The notes: a model not told the origin generated them from the sequence alone. 59,060 bases of DNA from Chloroflexota bacterium (GCA_029782225.1 JAKOVF010000228.1:1-59060); one strand, 5' to 3'; positions 17,610 through 27,448 are shown, counted from the first letter of the stretch. Program-made: numbers and translations.

Positions 17610-19049
17610 ATGCCCAATCGTGACCTCTACCTGCTTTCCCCACGCACGCTTAGCCCTGAGACCATTGCTGTTGCCTTTGCCAAGACCTCACGCTCGCCCG
17701 AATCTTTTCGTGAGATCGCAGCGGAATTGAGCGATGAGAAATCTGCGAAATTTCATGAAAAATGGGTGGTGGGATATGGGCACGCGTCCGTGGCAGAACA
17801 TGCAGTTTTGCACATCGCCTTCGAAAATATCTCGCGCATTGCGATCGAGTCCATCGAGGGCAATCGGCTGGCATCCTACACAGAGAAGTCCACGCGTTAT
17901 CAGAAGTGGGGACCGGATGATTTCACCATTCCTCCCGAACTGAATGGACATCCTCTTTGCAACGAATACGTGGAAACCATCCGCTTCCTTTTCAGGACTT
18001 ATGCTGAATCCCTGGACCCGGTTAAGAGTCTTATACTTGGCCGCTCCCCGCGCCGCGAAAATGAGACTGACGAAGCCTACGACCGCCGCATCCGTTCGCA
18101 ATATGTGGACACGTGCCGTTTCATCCTACCGGCGGCTGCCAACGCTAATGTCGGCATGACCGTCAACGCGCGCGTGCTTGAAAATGCCATTCGCAAGATG
18201 CTTTCTCATCCACTCGCCGAGGTGCGGGAAATTGGCGAGCAGGTCAAAGCCACCGCGCTGGGTGAAGTGCCGACGCTGGTGAAGTATGCGGATGCCGTTC
18301 CCTATCTCCGAGAAACCATGGAGGAACTTGCCAGCGGCGAGCACACTCAAAAGATCAATGAAAACTCTGCGGCCTCTGTGCGCTCTGTGGTGAAAAACAA
18401 CTGGTGTTCATTAATTGACTACGATCAGAATGGGGAAAAGAAAGTCCTTGCCGCGGCACTCTACCGTTTTGGCGAAATGAGCTACGCCGAGGCGCTGGAT
18501 TATGTCATGCTGCTGAAAAAAGATGAACTTAAGCAAGTGGCCGAATCTGTTCTCGGGCGGCTGGGGAAATACGACATTCCCCTGCGTGAACTGGAATACG
18601 CCAGCTATACCTTTGACCTGGTCATGGATCAGGGCGCGTATGCCGAGTTTAAGCGTCACCGCATGATGACGCAGACGCCACAATTGCTTTCGACGCGACT
18701 CGGCTACGCGATCCCGCGCTTGATAGCGGAGGCAGGCTTCGGGTCCAAATATGAAGCGGCGATGCAGTCCGCTGAAAACATGTTTGAGAAACTGTACGCG
18801 TTCAGTCCGCTTGTCGCGCAGTATGTTGTCCCCAATGGATTCAATCGCCGCGTGCTAGCCCAGTTCAACCTGCGCGAGGCCTTTGCATTCTGCCAGTTGC
18901 GCAGCGCCTCGAACGCGCATTATTCGATCCGCAGGCTGGCGCAGAAAATGTATGAAGAGATGGCGCGGGTCCACCCCCTGCTGACAAAGTATATGAAGCT
19001 ACCCGATGAGTCCTGGGAAAGCGTGGAAGAAAAGTATTTTGTGAAATGA
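17610..19049 (+). CDS. Double-domain FAD-dependent thymidylate synthase (ThyX-like)
   Basis: Flavin-dependent dUMP methylation, 479 residues: about twice the usual 220-260 of ThyX. Two ThyX-like halves are visible. Half 1 (about 1-230) has HASVAEH (58-64) and a signature region GNR-x7-STRY (STRY 94-97), in which the usual RHR is GNR; it ends with a typical ThyX tail (RFILPAAANANVGMTVNAR). Half 2 (about 250-470) keeps RHR (349-351) but with a longer gap to STRLGY. The active-site elements are thus divided between halves, as expected for a fused pseudo-dimer of a normally tetrameric enzyme. Start at ATG 17610 after GGAG. Activity is inferred, so I withhold the gene symbol. Confidence 0.82.
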   Translation: MPNRDLYLLSPRTLSPETIAVAFAKTSRSPESFREIAAELSDEKSAKFHEKWVVGYGHASVAEHAVLHIAFENISRIAIESIEGNRLASYTEKSTRYQKWGPDDFTIPPELNGHPLCNEYVETIRFLFRTYAESLDPVKSLILGRSPRRENETDEAYDRRIRSQYVDTCRFILPAAANANVGMTVNARVLENAIRKMLSHPLAEVREIGEQVKATALGEVPTLVKYADAVPYLRETMEELASGEHTQKINENSAASVRSVVKNNWCSLIDYDQNGEKKVLAAALYRFGEMSYAEALDYVMLLKKDELKQVAESVLGRLGKYDIPLRELEYASYTFDLVMDQGAYAEFKRHRMMTQTPQLLSTRLGYAIPRLIAEAGFGSKYEAAMQSAENMFEKLYAFSPLVAQYVVPNGFNRRVLAQFNLREAFAFCQLRSASNAHYSIRRLAQKMYEEMARVHPLLTKYMKLPDESWESVEEKYFVK

Positions 19050-19053
19050 GCAG

Positions 19054-19083
19054 TGAAGCGGGATATAACCCGCTTCATTTTTT
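19054..19083 (+). terminator. Rho-independent terminator after the ThyX-like gene
   Basis: 9-bp stem (19054-19062 with 19069-19077), 6-nt loop, then TTTTTT. It abuts the end of the convergent small membrane protein gene. Confidence 0.88.
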
Positions 19084-19084
19084 G

Positions 19085-19447
19085 TTATGCTATCACAAGG
19101 CCGAGGATAACCAGCGCTCCGAACATACAAACCACGAGTCCGCCCAGAACGATACCAATAATGGAAATCACTTTGGATTCCTGGACCACGAACAGGCTGC
19201 CAACGCTCAGGCCCGCGCCCAGCAGATCGATGAGCAGCCCACCACACATCAACAAAGTAGCTACGATAAATGTTGGCGATCTCTGATCAATTGGTTGTCC
19301 ATTGCTTAGCGCCCCTATGCCAAATGCTACCGCGATAGCCGTGCAGAACAATAAAAAGCCAACGATAGAGATTGCAAGGGCGGCAATGCTCAATTTGGAA
19401 AATCGAGCCATCGGTGATTGCGGACTTTCAAAGTTTGTACTCTCCAT
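19085..19447 (-). CDS. Small multi-span membrane protein, unknown function
   Basis: 120 residues with about three hydrophobic helices (about 20-45, 60-80, 92-118) and a polar N-terminus. No family recognised. Its ATG overlaps the stop of the aldo/keto reductase (ATGA), so it is translationally coupled to that gene; whether the two proteins work together is unknown. Confidence 0.7.
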   Translation of the reverse strand: MESTNFESPQSPMARFSKLSIAALAISIVGFLLFCTAIAVAFGIGALSNGQPIDQRSPTFIVATLLMCGGLLIDLLGAGLSVGSLFVVQESKVISIIGIVLGGLVVCMFGALVILGLVIA

Positions 19448-20436
19448 CAGTCATCCTCCTCATTCTTTTCGTTGAAGCCAAAGATTTCATCAATCCTGGC
19501 AAGATACTCAGACGTAAGTTTTGGCGCCACATCGATAGCTTTCATGTTTTCATGCACCTGCTCCACGCGGCTTGCGCCGGTGATCACTGTGCTGACAAAT
19601 GGATTCTTGAGACACCACGCAATCGCCAGTTGCGGCAGCGTACAGCCAAGTTCATTCGCAATTGGTTGAAGAGCATCCACCTTCGCAAGCCTTTCCTTGT
19701 CAGTCATGCGATCCTGCAGCCAGTCGTAGCCTTTGAGCGCTGCGCGGCTGTCTTTTGGGATGCCGCCCTTGTATTTTCCGGTAAGCAGCCCGGAGGCCAA
19801 CGGGCTCCAGGTTGTCGAGCCATAGCCATATTCCTTGTAGAAACGGACATAATCGCCTGAAAAACGCTTACGGTCGAACATGTTGTACTGCGGCTGTTCC
19901 ATCACAGGTTTGTGCAGATGGTGACGCTCGGCCAGATCAATGGCCTGCACGATTTCCGAGGCCGCCCATTCGGATGTGCCCCAGTAAAAAGCCTTACCGC
20001 TTTCAATGATGTTGTGCATCGCCCATATGGTCTCTTCAATGGGTGTTGTGGGATCTGGACGATGACAGAAGACGAGATCTACATATTCCAGTTGCAGACG
20101 TTTCAGAGAACCATTGATGCCCTCCAGCAGCCGCTTGCGATTTAGTGTGTTACGCTCATTCACTCCATCAGTCAGGCCCCAGTAGAATTTCGTCGAGACA
20201 AGGTAACTGCTGCGCCGCCAGCCAAGCTGCTTCAACGCGGCGCCCATCACTTCCTCAGATTTGCCGCCCGCGTAGACTTCGGCATTGTCGAAGAAATTCA
20301 CGCCCGCTTCATATGCGGCGGACATGATGTCCGCGGCTAACTTTGAATCTGCCTGATTCGAGAAAGTGACCCACGAACCGAATGAAAGCTCACTGACCTG
20401 TAATCCTGCGCGCCCAAGATGACGATATTGCATCAT
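19447..20436 (-). CDS. Aldo/keto reductase (AKR6, potassium-channel beta-subunit type)
   Basis: NADPH-dependent oxidoreductase, about 330 residues. Catalytic tetrad region: [10 protein letters not shown] (Asp/Tyr), STKFYWG (Lys) and FCHRPD (His). YWGTSEW and [11 protein letters not shown] are typical of the Kv-beta/YghZ-like subgroup. The double ATG at 20436/20433 has GGAGGA just before it. It overlaps the downstream small membrane protein gene. Substrate not predictable. Confidence 0.93.
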   Translation of the reverse strand: MMQYRHLGRAGLQVSELSFGSWVTFSNQADSKLAADIMSAAYEAGVNFFDNAEVYAGGKSEEVMGAALKQLGWRRSSYLVSTKFYWGLTDGVNERNTLNRKRLLEGINGSLKRLQLEYVDLVFCHRPDPTTPIEETIWAMHNIIESGKAFYWGTSEWAASEIVQAIDLAERHHLHKPVMEQPQYNMFDRKRFSGDYVRFYKEYGYGSTTWSPLASGLLTGKYKGGIPKDSRAALKGYDWLQDRMTDKERLAKVDALQPIANELGCTLPQLAIAWCLKNPFVSTVITGASRVEQVHENMKAIDVAPKLTSEYLARIDEIFGFNEKNEEDD

Positions 20437-20513
20437 TCCTCCATCGAATTGGCGGAATACAAACTTAAGTCTGCATTCCAAGTGTTACGAAAGGTGATTA
20501 TAACTCTGCATGT

Positions 20514-20519
20514 TAGAAT
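20514..20519 (+). promoter_or_regulatory. Extended -10 box for a leaderless LysM gene
   Basis: TG-T-TAGAAT: an extended -10 whose last base is 7 nt before the ATG at 20527. No ribosome site between them. Confidence 0.55.
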
Positions 20520-20526
20520 TCTCGCG

Positions 20527-21453
20527 ATGAGACGATTTGTACTGGCTATTTGTTTCTTTCTTGCTGCCTGCGCGCCTCAAGCAACACAACCGGCGCCCTC
20601 GAATGAATTGGTTCCCTACGCAACCAGGACACCCCGCCCCACATCTACGCCAAATGTAGTGGTTCATGCGGAAACGCCGCTGCCATCCCCCACACCTTTT
20701 ACCTATACTGTCCAGTCCGGTGACACGTTGAGTCACATTGCCGAAAAATTTCATGTTTCACTAGATGCTTTACAGCTCGCGAATCCGGATGTCTCTCCGA
20801 ATGGTCTCTCCATCGGGACGGTGCTCCAGATTCCCAGCGACTCCAATAACTCGGGCGTCGCATCCACTCCGACGCCGGTGCCTGTTCCCGTTACCCAGAC
20901 ATCCTGCTGCCCGACGGCCGACCGCGGACTGTGGTGTTTCGCACTGGTCCGAAACGACTCATCCACCATCATTGAAAACGTCAGCGCGGAGATCACGTTG
21001 ATCGGTGCAAATGGCGCAGTGATTGCCAGCCAGGTTGGGTTGACGCCGTTGAATATTCTGCCGCCGAATGCGGCTCTGCCAGTCTACGTTTTCTTTCCAC
21101 CTGAAGTTCCCGCGAATGCGGTGGCTCAAGTTCAGCTGCTGAGCGCAGTAAATCTTGCGCCGGAAGATGCACGCTACCTTCCCGCTACAATCCAAAATTC
21201 CGCCGCGCAAGTTGACTGGGAAGGCCGTTCGACACAAGTGAGTGGGATCGTATCGCTGCCCGCGGAATCAAAAGCCGCGACCTCGGTCTGGGTCGCGGCT
21301 GTGGCTTATGATAAGAATGGTCAGGTCGTCGGAGTCAAGCGCTGGGAAGGCGGAGCGATCCAGCCTGGAGGCACGCTCTCATTCAATTTCGCGGTCGCCA
21401 GCCTCGGCCCCACAATTGATGCGGTGGAGTTTGCTGTCGAAGCACGACCATAA
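20527..21453 (+). CDS. LysM-domain lipoprotein
   Basis: 308 residues. Lipoprotein signal with FLAAC at about residue 16, a Pro/Thr-rich linker, then one LysM peptidoglycan-binding domain (about 58-105: YTVQSGDTLSHIAEKFHVS...LQIP). A second Pro-rich linker leads to a C-terminal domain (about 145-305) that looks like an immunoglobulin-like FxLyD-type fold (SGIVSLPAESKAATSVWVAA). Probably a surface protein attached to lipid and cell wall. Longer in-frame starts upstream are rejected because the signal peptide begins here. Confidence 0.88.
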   Translation: MRRFVLAICFFLAACAPQATQPAPSNELVPYATRTPRPTSTPNVVVHAETPLPSPTPFTYTVQSGDTLSHIAEKFHVSLDALQLANPDVSPNGLSIGTVLQIPSDSNNSGVASTPTPVPVPVTQTSCCPTADRGLWCFALVRNDSSTIIENVSAEITLIGANGAVIASQVGLTPLNILPPNAALPVYVFFPPEVPANAVAQVQLLSAVNLAPEDARYLPATIQNSAAQVDWEGRSTQVSGIVSLPAESKAATSVWVAAVAYDKNGQVVGVKRWEGGAIQPGGTLSFNFAVASLGPTIDAVEFAVEARP

Positions 21454-21525
21454 GCCCCCTCCGCCCTACAGGCATCTCCCCCAGTTCGCCTGCAGTTCGG
21501 CGAAAATAGGGGAGGACGGGTGAGG
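21454..21525. repeat. GC-rich palindromic repeat, family 2 (CCCTC...GAGGG type)
   Basis: CCCCCTCCGCCC opposite GGGGAGGACGGG, with an inner hairpin TTCGCCTGCA...TTCGGCGAA. It fills the gap between the convergent LysM and substrate-binding protein genes. Related copies are at 25286, 28006, 28961 and 54420. Confidence 0.6.
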
Positions 21526-21526
21526 T

Positions 21527-23125
21527 CTACTTGCCTTCCAGCCACATATATCTTTCAATCGGGATTGAAATCGGCGTGAAGCTATAACCTTTCACGTACG
21601 GTTTGACAAGTTGATAGGAAAGCGAATGCGTCGTGAACAGCACTGGCGCATCATCCACGATCATCTGCTCGGCCTGCTGATACAGTGCGATACGTCTGGT
21701 TACATCCTGTTCGACACGTGCCTGTTCAAGCAAAGCGTCGAGTGCGGGATTGGAATAACCGCCGGGATTTTGCTGCGAGCCGGTATGGAAGAGAACATCC
21801 GCGAAGTTTTCCGGGTCGGGATAGTCCGCGCACCAGCCGCCATCGAGTAATTGACCATGATTCCCGGAATAGACCTGATCATAGTAGTAATCGTATTCGA
21901 TGTTTTCCACCGTGATCGTCACGCCGAGATTCTGTTCCCACATCTCGGCCATTGCAGAAACATCCGGGCCGACATAGCTGCCAATGCCCATGGTTGTGTA
22001 CACGATGGGAGGTAATCCCTGCGGACCGCCGTATTTGGATTGCTTCAACAGCTCGCGGGCCTGAGCAGGATCGTAGGGCAGACCCTTCAGATCATAGTTG
22101 AATCCCGGCAGCCCCGGAGGATATGGACCGACCGCCGGCAGAGCCTGTCCCTGCAATACCACGTCGATGTAACGCTGGCGATCGAAAGCCATACTGAACG
22201 CCTTGCGCACGTTGACATCGTCAAAAGGCGGCTTCGTGGTATCGAAGACCACATAACCCGTGCACAGGTCAACACCTTGCAGCAACTCGGAATGCATTGG
22301 CTCAGCCGGGTCCATGTAGCGGTCAATACTGTAGAGGCTGACGCCTGTGACATCAATGTCCCCTGTCTCATACAGGCGCTCACCGTTGCCCTGAAACAAC
22401 TTGACCACCACATAAGGAATGGACGGCTTGCCAAGATAGAAGTCTGCGTTGGCTTCGTACACAATGGAATCATGCGAGTTCCACTGCGTGAGCCGATACG
22501 GGCCTGTGCCGTTGGGATGCTGATACCAATTCCCGCCGCTCTCAACATTTGCCTTGTCCACCACGAAACCGGTGGGATAGGTGAGCTTCAGAATGAAGTA
22601 GGGCTTTGGCGCGTCGATCGTCACTTGCAGCGTATGGTCGTCGAGGGCAGCCAGGCCAGTGATGTGTTCGGCCTGTCCTGCAACCATTTCCTTCACACCC
22701 ACAGTATCACCGAGATAGGTCAACACGGTATCCGATGCAATGGCTGGGCTTGCCGCGCGTTCCCACGAATAGATGACATCCTGAGCAGTGACCGCACGGC
22801 CATCATGGAACTTTGCATTCGTGCGCAAATGGAACGTGTACACCGTGCCATTGCTGCTGATATCCCATGTCTCCGCGAGGTCAGGAGTCAGATTTAGATG
22901 CGGATCGAACGAGACGAGTCCGCTGAAGACGAGCTTATCACCGGAGCTATGGGTGGTTGCAGGATCATAATCGCGCGGATTGGTCGATTCGCCTCCCTCG
23001 TAGACGAGTGCCTGATCCAGCGGTACTCCGGCTTGCGCGGAGGCTGAGGAAGCGCCATTCAGAAGGAAGGGAATGACCAGACAGAAAGCAAGGAAAACCA
23101 CCGCTGCTCTTTTGAATTTAGCCAT
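21527..23125 (-). CDS. ABC transporter substrate-binding protein, family 5 (oligopeptide/dipeptide type)
   Basis: About 532 residues with a signal peptide (AFCLVIPFLLNGASSASAQA). Family-5 hallmarks: LVFSGLVSFDPHLNLTPDLAETW, FHLRTNAKFHDGRAVTAQDV and VRKAFSMAFDRQRYID. It binds peptides or other solutes outside the membrane. ATG 23125 has GGAGGG just upstream, inside the end of the preceding gene. No permease or ATPase genes lie nearby, so it is an orphan binding protein coupled to a metalloprotease. The signal lacks a lipobox Cys, so anchoring is unclear. Confidence 0.9.
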   Translation of the reverse strand: MAKFKRAAVVFLAFCLVIPFLLNGASSASAQAGVPLDQALVYEGGESTNPRDYDPATTHSSGDKLVFSGLVSFDPHLNLTPDLAETWDISSNGTVYTFHLRTNAKFHDGRAVTAQDVIYSWERAASPAIASDTVLTYLGDTVGVKEMVAGQAEHITGLAALDDHTLQVTIDAPKPYFILKLTYPTGFVVDKANVESGGNWYQHPNGTGPYRLTQWNSHDSIVYEANADFYLGKPSIPYVVVKLFQGNGERLYETGDIDVTGVSLYSIDRYMDPAEPMHSELLQGVDLCTGYVVFDTTKPPFDDVNVRKAFSMAFDRQRYIDVVLQGQALPAVGPYPPGLPGFNYDLKGLPYDPAQARELLKQSKYGGPQGLPPIVYTTMGIGSYVGPDVSAMAEMWEQNLGVTITVENIEYDYYYDQVYSGNHGQLLDGGWCADYPDPENFADVLFHTGSQQNPGGYSNPALDALLEQARVEQDVTRRIALYQQAEQMIVDDAPVLFTTHSLSYQLVKPYVKGYSFTPISIPIERYMWLEGK

Positions 23126-24485
23126 TCTTCCCTCCTTGAGATTTTTGTGAACGGAGAACCAGTCCCAGCACAAGCACGCCGAAGATCAACAAAATTGTGA
23201 CGCAGAAACAGGCCAGCACGATGGTCAATGCCAGTGGCGGAGCACTGCGGGTTGGCGTCTGCGTCTGGTTGAAGGAAGAGGTTGGAACGACATAAGGTGT
23301 TGGAGTCACAGCCAGAGGCACACCCCCAACCGGCACGATGGTCGGGACATGTGTCGGCGTAGGCTGGGCAGTGGGTTGCGCGGAGACAGCCCGCGGGGCG
23401 GCCCCGATCGCCTGTCGCCATGCGTCCTCCAGCCCATCGGTGTCAAATCCATAGACGTCGCGCAGGGCATCATCAATCGGCTTTGCGTCGCGCAGATCGG
23501 TCAGCAACTGCGTCATCTTTTGCTGGCCGTAAGTATCGATCAGGAATTTTGTGATGCTGTACGAAACGCTGTAGGAAAGATTCGCTTTATCCGGAAGCTC
23601 CGAGAAGCCGCCGTTTAAAGAACGGACCGACATCAAGGTGTCATTTCTAATTGCCTGATCGAGTTGGGATTGCATATCAGGGTCAAGCCTGCCTTCACTG
23701 AACATCGCGAGTCCCTCGTTCAACCAGGCAGGCACTGTGCCAAGACACGAAAAAGTAAAGTGACCGATCAGTACATGTGTGAGTTCATGGATGACCGTAT
23801 TTTTATCCCAGGTTGCATCAGAACCGGAGATACCCATGATGACAATATTGTCTTCAGGGAAAGCCTGCCCACCCGTCCACGAAGGCTCATAGAGGATTGC
23901 ATCCTGCATGTCTGTGTAATTGGGATAAACGTAGATATCCACCGGCGTGTCCGTTGTGAGCCCCGCCTGCTGTTCGTTCCGGCGTAGAGCTTCAAGCCCG
24001 GCATCGAGCATGGTCTGCGCGAACGTTTGATCCTTGTTGTACCAGTGCAGACGCAGGTTCCCGCTTGAGAGAGTCTGCCAGGGATGTTGATCATCAAGCC
24101 AGGTGGCGTGCTGAACATCGCTGACGTATTCCTGCCCCGTTTCATCAGTGTAGCGCCAGTGCCACCACAGGGACGCGCCCGGCGGCAGCGATCCGCTCTG
24201 GCGCATATCCCAGGTCCACTCGACACTGACAGAACTGGATGGTGTAAATTGAGGGAACGCGTTGGCAACCACCTGGCCGCAGGTCTGCTGTTCATTGCCG
24301 TATTCCAATGTAACCGAGTTGATCGTCGCGCTGGCTGTCAGTTGCGCTGAAAATGTGGCCGTCTCTGGAAAATTGAGCACGACCTTATCATTCGCTACAT
24401 CTGCAAGGGGTGCTGCAGCAGCCATTTGGGTTGGACTTAAGATTAGAATCACCAGTGCAAGCAACGGGAGAAACTTGATCCGCAT
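23118..24485 (-). CDS. Membrane-anchored gluzincin (peptidase MA-like) metalloprotease
   Basis: About 455 residues. N-terminal signal peptide, an Ig-like region (about 30-130), then a zinc protease domain with HELTHVLIGH (HExxH) and downstream NEGLAMFSEG, whose Glu is the expected third ligand. A Pro/Thr linker and a C-terminal membrane helix (about 415-440) follow with a short Lys-rich tail. The active site is therefore outside the cell. ATG 24485 has AGGAGGT 8 nt upstream. It overlaps the binding-protein gene by 8 nt, so the two are made together; the protease could generate peptides for that protein (inference). Confidence 0.88.
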   Translation of the reverse strand: MRIKFLPLLALVILILSPTQMAAAAPLADVANDKVVLNFPETATFSAQLTASATINSVTLEYGNEQQTCGQVVANAFPQFTPSSSVSVEWTWDMRQSGSLPPGASLWWHWRYTDETGQEYVSDVQHATWLDDQHPWQTLSSGNLRLHWYNKDQTFAQTMLDAGLEALRRNEQQAGLTTDTPVDIYVYPNYTDMQDAILYEPSWTGGQAFPEDNIVIMGISGSDATWDKNTVIHELTHVLIGHFTFSCLGTVPAWLNEGLAMFSEGRLDPDMQSQLDQAIRNDTLMSVRSLNGGFSELPDKANLSYSVSYSITKFLIDTYGQQKMTQLLTDLRDAKPIDDALRDVYGFDTDGLEDAWRQAIGAAPRAVSAQPTAQPTPTHVPTIVPVGGVPLAVTPTPYVVPTSSFNQTQTPTRSAPPLALTIVLACFCVTILLIFGVLVLGLVLRSQKSQGGKNG

Positions 24486-24765
24486 GTAGTGCACCTCCTA
24501 TAGATTTTCAATGCTTCAAGAAAGTTGAAAGATTACCCTGTTTTCGGGCCTCTCCCAGTTATTTGGTAGTGCGCAAAACTTGCATACTATAACATGATTG
24601 GGCGCAGCCTCATTTCAAAACGTGACATCCATAAGGGGGAAATAAGAGAAGCGTCTAATAGGACAAATTCGGGAAATATTCATGACATCCATCTGAGAGC
24701 ATTCTCAGCCGTGATTAATGTCACCATGTAAAATGAAACTGTTTATTACAGTAAATGGAGGCATC

Positions 24766-25245
24766 ATGCAAAGGACCAAATTTCTGCTCGGCGGCCTGTT
24801 TATTCTCGCGGCGGTGGTCTACCTGATCTTCTCGTCCACGAAGGCAAGCGCCGAGTATTTTATGACCATTGACGAGCTCAAAGCGCAAGGGAGCGGGGTG
24901 GCTGGCAAGAGCCTGCGCCTTTCCGGAGCGGTGATCGGCGACACCATCGCCTATGATCCCCAGACACTGACCCTCACGTTCGAAGTCGCCAATGTCCCCG
25001 GTGATAACAGCGTTATTGAGGCTCAAGGTGGATTAGCCGAAGTGCTCCATCAGGCTGTGATTGATCCATCACGCTCGCGCGTGAAAGTGATCTACAAGGG
25101 CGTTAAACCGGACTTGCTTCGCAATGAGGCGCAAGCCATCATGACGGGTCGCATAGAGGCGGATGGGGTCTTCCATGCCGATGAGCTGCTGCTCAAGTGC
25201 CCAACCCGCTATCAGGAAGCCGTGCCATCACAAACATCGAATTAA
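24766..25245 (+). CDS. ccmE: Cytochrome c maturation haem chaperone CcmE, CxxxY variant
   Basis: 159 residues. One N-terminal membrane anchor (about 5-24) and the OB-fold CcmE domain (about 30-150). The haem-binding residue is normally His in HxxxY; here it is Cys145 in CPTRY (145-149), the CxxxY form known from archaea and some sulfate reducers. It takes haem from CcmC and hands it to CcmF. Start at ATG 24766 with GGAGG at 24755-24759. First gene of the ccm locus, followed by a terminator-like hairpin before ccmF. Confidence 0.92.
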   Translation: MQRTKFLLGGLFILAAVVYLIFSSTKASAEYFMTIDELKAQGSGVAGKSLRLSGAVIGDTIAYDPQTLTLTFEVANVPGDNSVIEAQGGLAEVLHQAVIDPSRSRVKVIYKGVKPDLLRNEAQAIMTGRIEADGVFHADELLLKCPTRYQEAVPSQTSN

Positions 25246-25252
25246 TCATATG

Positions 25253-25282
25253 ACCTGACAGGTAATTGGCCTGTCAGGTTTT
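25253..25282 (+). terminator. Terminator/attenuator hairpin between ccmE and ccmF
   Basis: 10-bp stem (25253-25262 with 25270-25279), 7-nt loop, then TTTT. It may separate ccmE from the rest or reduce read-through. Confidence 0.8.
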
Positions 25283-25285
25283 GTT

Positions 25286-25340
25286 TCCCCTCATCCCTGC
25301 TTCGACCTTGCTGGCCTGGAGCGCGAAAGGGAGAGGAAAG
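25286..25340. repeat. Palindromic repeat, family 2 (diverged)
   Basis: CCCCTCATCCCTGC opposite GCGAAAGGGAGAGG; lies between the ccmE terminator and ccmF. Confidence 0.45.
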
Positions 25341-25354
25341 CCAAAGGAACCCCT

Positions 25355-27448
25355 ATGTTTGCTGAATTTGGATACGCCACCTTAGCAGTAACCTTCTTCG
25401 TCGCAATCTATGCCGTGATCGCCGCGATCCTGGGTGTTCGAAATAAATCGTCGGCGCTGGTTGAAAGCGCGCGGCGCGCAATGCTGCTGACTTTCCCGCT
25501 CATTTCCCTGGCCGCGGGGACATTGATCTATCTTTTGATCAACAACCACTTCGAAGTAGCCTTCGTCTATGAAGTGACCAGCCGCAGTATGCCCACCTAT
25601 CTTAAGATCACATCATGGTGGGGCGGACAGGCCGGCTCGCTCGTGTTCTGGTCCTGGCTGCTGGCGGCTTTCGCGACTGCTGTCACTCTTCGCAAATGGG
25701 AACGCGACCTGGAGTTCCTGCCATGGGTCATCGTGGTAGCATCGGTTACCCTGGCCTTCTTCCTTGGCCTGGTTGTATTTTATGAGAATCCATTTGCCCG
25801 CTACTGGCAGGATATCAACGGGCAGCTCCTCACCGGCGCGAATGGGCAGCCATTACTGAATGTCTTTGCCCCGGTCGCATCGGCAGCTCCTTTTGTTCCT
25901 AATGATGGTCAGGGCCTGAACCCGCTCCTGCGCCACCCGGGCATGGTCATCCATCCGCCGATGCTGTATCTCGGCTTTGTGTCTTTTGTTATCCCCTACG
26001 CCTTCGCCATCGCGGCACTTGTCACCGGCCGTACAGATGACCGCTGGATCCGACTCACCCGCCGCTGGACCCTGTGGGCGTGGCTGTTCCTGTCGTTCGG
26101 TCTGGTCCTTGGAAGTCGTTGGGCGTATGACGTGCTTGGCTGGGGAGGCTTCTGGGGCTGGGATCCGGTGGAGATCGCGGCCTTCATGCCATGGCTGACA
26201 GGCACGGCTTTCCTGCATTCTGTCATGATCCAGGAAAAGCGCGGCCTGCTCAAGCAATGGAACATGATCCTGATTATCCTGACCTATGCGCTGGTTATCT
26301 TTGGGACATTCCTTACGCGGTCCGGCGTTCTTTCATCGGTTCATGCTTTCGCGCAGAGTGCGATCGGTCCTCTATTCTTCGCCTTCATCGGTGCGACCTT
26401 CATCACATCCATCGCCCTGTTGATCTGGCGCTGGCCCGAGCTGCGAGGCGAAACAGAGATGAAGTCCATGCTCTCGAGGGAAGCGCTGTTCCTGCTCAAT
26501 AACCTGCTTTTCATGAGCGTGCTCGTGGTTTGCTTCTGGGGCGTGATCTTCCCGCTCATTTCAGAACTCGTCACCGGCACCAAAGTGACCGTCGGTCCAC
26601 CCTTCTATCAGCGTGCGACCGCGCCTCTGTTCGCCGCGTTGATGCTCCTGATGGGCATTGCTCCACTTTCTGCGTGGGGCAACTCGACCGTGAAAACGCT
26701 CGGCCGCGCCATGTGGAAATCCGCGCTTGCGGCTCTCGTCCTGACCGTGGCCCTGTTCTTCTTCTACACCAGGAATCTCATTGCCCTGATAGGTTTCTTC
26801 CTGATCGCGCTGGTATTGTTTGTGACCTTCCAGGAATTCTGGCGCGCGACGCGTGCCCGCCAGAGAGCCCAGGATGAAAATTTCTTCGTCTCACTTTCAA
26901 GGCTCATCGGTCGCAATCGCCGGCGCTACGGTGGATACATTATCCATATCAGCATGATGTTGATGGCCATCGGTATTCTTGGCATCAATGCCTTCCAGAC
27001 CGAGACACAAGGAACGCTGTCGGTCGGCCAATCTCTTAATCTGGCCGGGTACACGGTCACATACAAGGAACTTGCAAATTGGGACGATACGCCGGCCGGA
27101 GTTAATTACACCCGTGCTGTTGTGAATGTGTACAGGAACGGCATCTACCTGGGTCAATTGCATCCTCGCAAGGATTACTATTACGACTCTCAGCAGAACA
27201 TGACCATCCCCGGTCAGCGCTCGACGCTTCAAGATGACCTCTACGTTCTGCTTGTGGACTGGCAGCCAATCTCCTCGAATGGAGCGACCTTCAAAATATA
27301 CGTGAACCCGCTCGTCAACTGGCTGTGGATCGGGAGCATCGTCTTCCTGTTCGGCGTGATCATCGCGGCCTGGCCGGATAAGGATCCGGTCGATGAACCG
27401 GTGCGCGTGAGCAAACATGCGCGGCAACCCAGCGCAGCGGACGATTAA
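25355..27448 (+). CDS. ccmF: Haem lyase subunit CcmF
   Basis: Large polytopic membrane protein (697 residues, about 14-15 helices) that ligates haem from CcmE to apocytochromes. The haem-handling WWD domain is plain: GWGGFWGWDPVEIAAFMPWL (about 265-284), preceded by the HPGMVIHPPMLYLG histidine region. Length is normal. ATG 25355. It is followed by a long perfect palindrome before ccmH. Confidence 0.96.
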   Translation: MFAEFGYATLAVTFFVAIYAVIAAILGVRNKSSALVESARRAMLLTFPLISLAAGTLIYLLINNHFEVAFVYEVTSRSMPTYLKITSWWGGQAGSLVFWSWLLAAFATAVTLRKWERDLEFLPWVIVVASVTLAFFLGLVVFYENPFARYWQDINGQLLTGANGQPLLNVFAPVASAAPFVPNDGQGLNPLLRHPGMVIHPPMLYLGFVSFVIPYAFAIAALVTGRTDDRWIRLTRRWTLWAWLFLSFGLVLGSRWAYDVLGWGGFWGWDPVEIAAFMPWLTGTAFLHSVMIQEKRGLLKQWNMILIILTYALVIFGTFLTRSGVLSSVHAFAQSAIGPLFFAFIGATFITSIALLIWRWPELRGETEMKSMLSREALFLLNNLLFMSVLVVCFWGVIFPLISELVTGTKVTVGPPFYQRATAPLFAALMLLMGIAPLSAWGNSTVKTLGRAMWKSALAALVLTVALFFFYTRNLIALIGFFLIALVLFVTFQEFWRATRARQRAQDENFFVSLSRLIGRNRRRYGGYIIHISMMLMAIGILGINAFQTETQGTLSVGQSLNLAGYTVTYKELANWDDTPAGVNYTRAVVNVYRNGIYLGQLHPRKDYYYDSQQNMTIPGQRSTLQDDLYVLLVDWQPISSNGATFKIYVNPLVNWLWIGSIVFLFGVIIAAWPDKDPVDEPVRVSKHARQPSAADD

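Noticed and set aside
24766..25245. CcmE as inactive because the haem His is missing
   Set aside because: The CxxxY form is an established variant, and the rest of the domain and the locus are intact.
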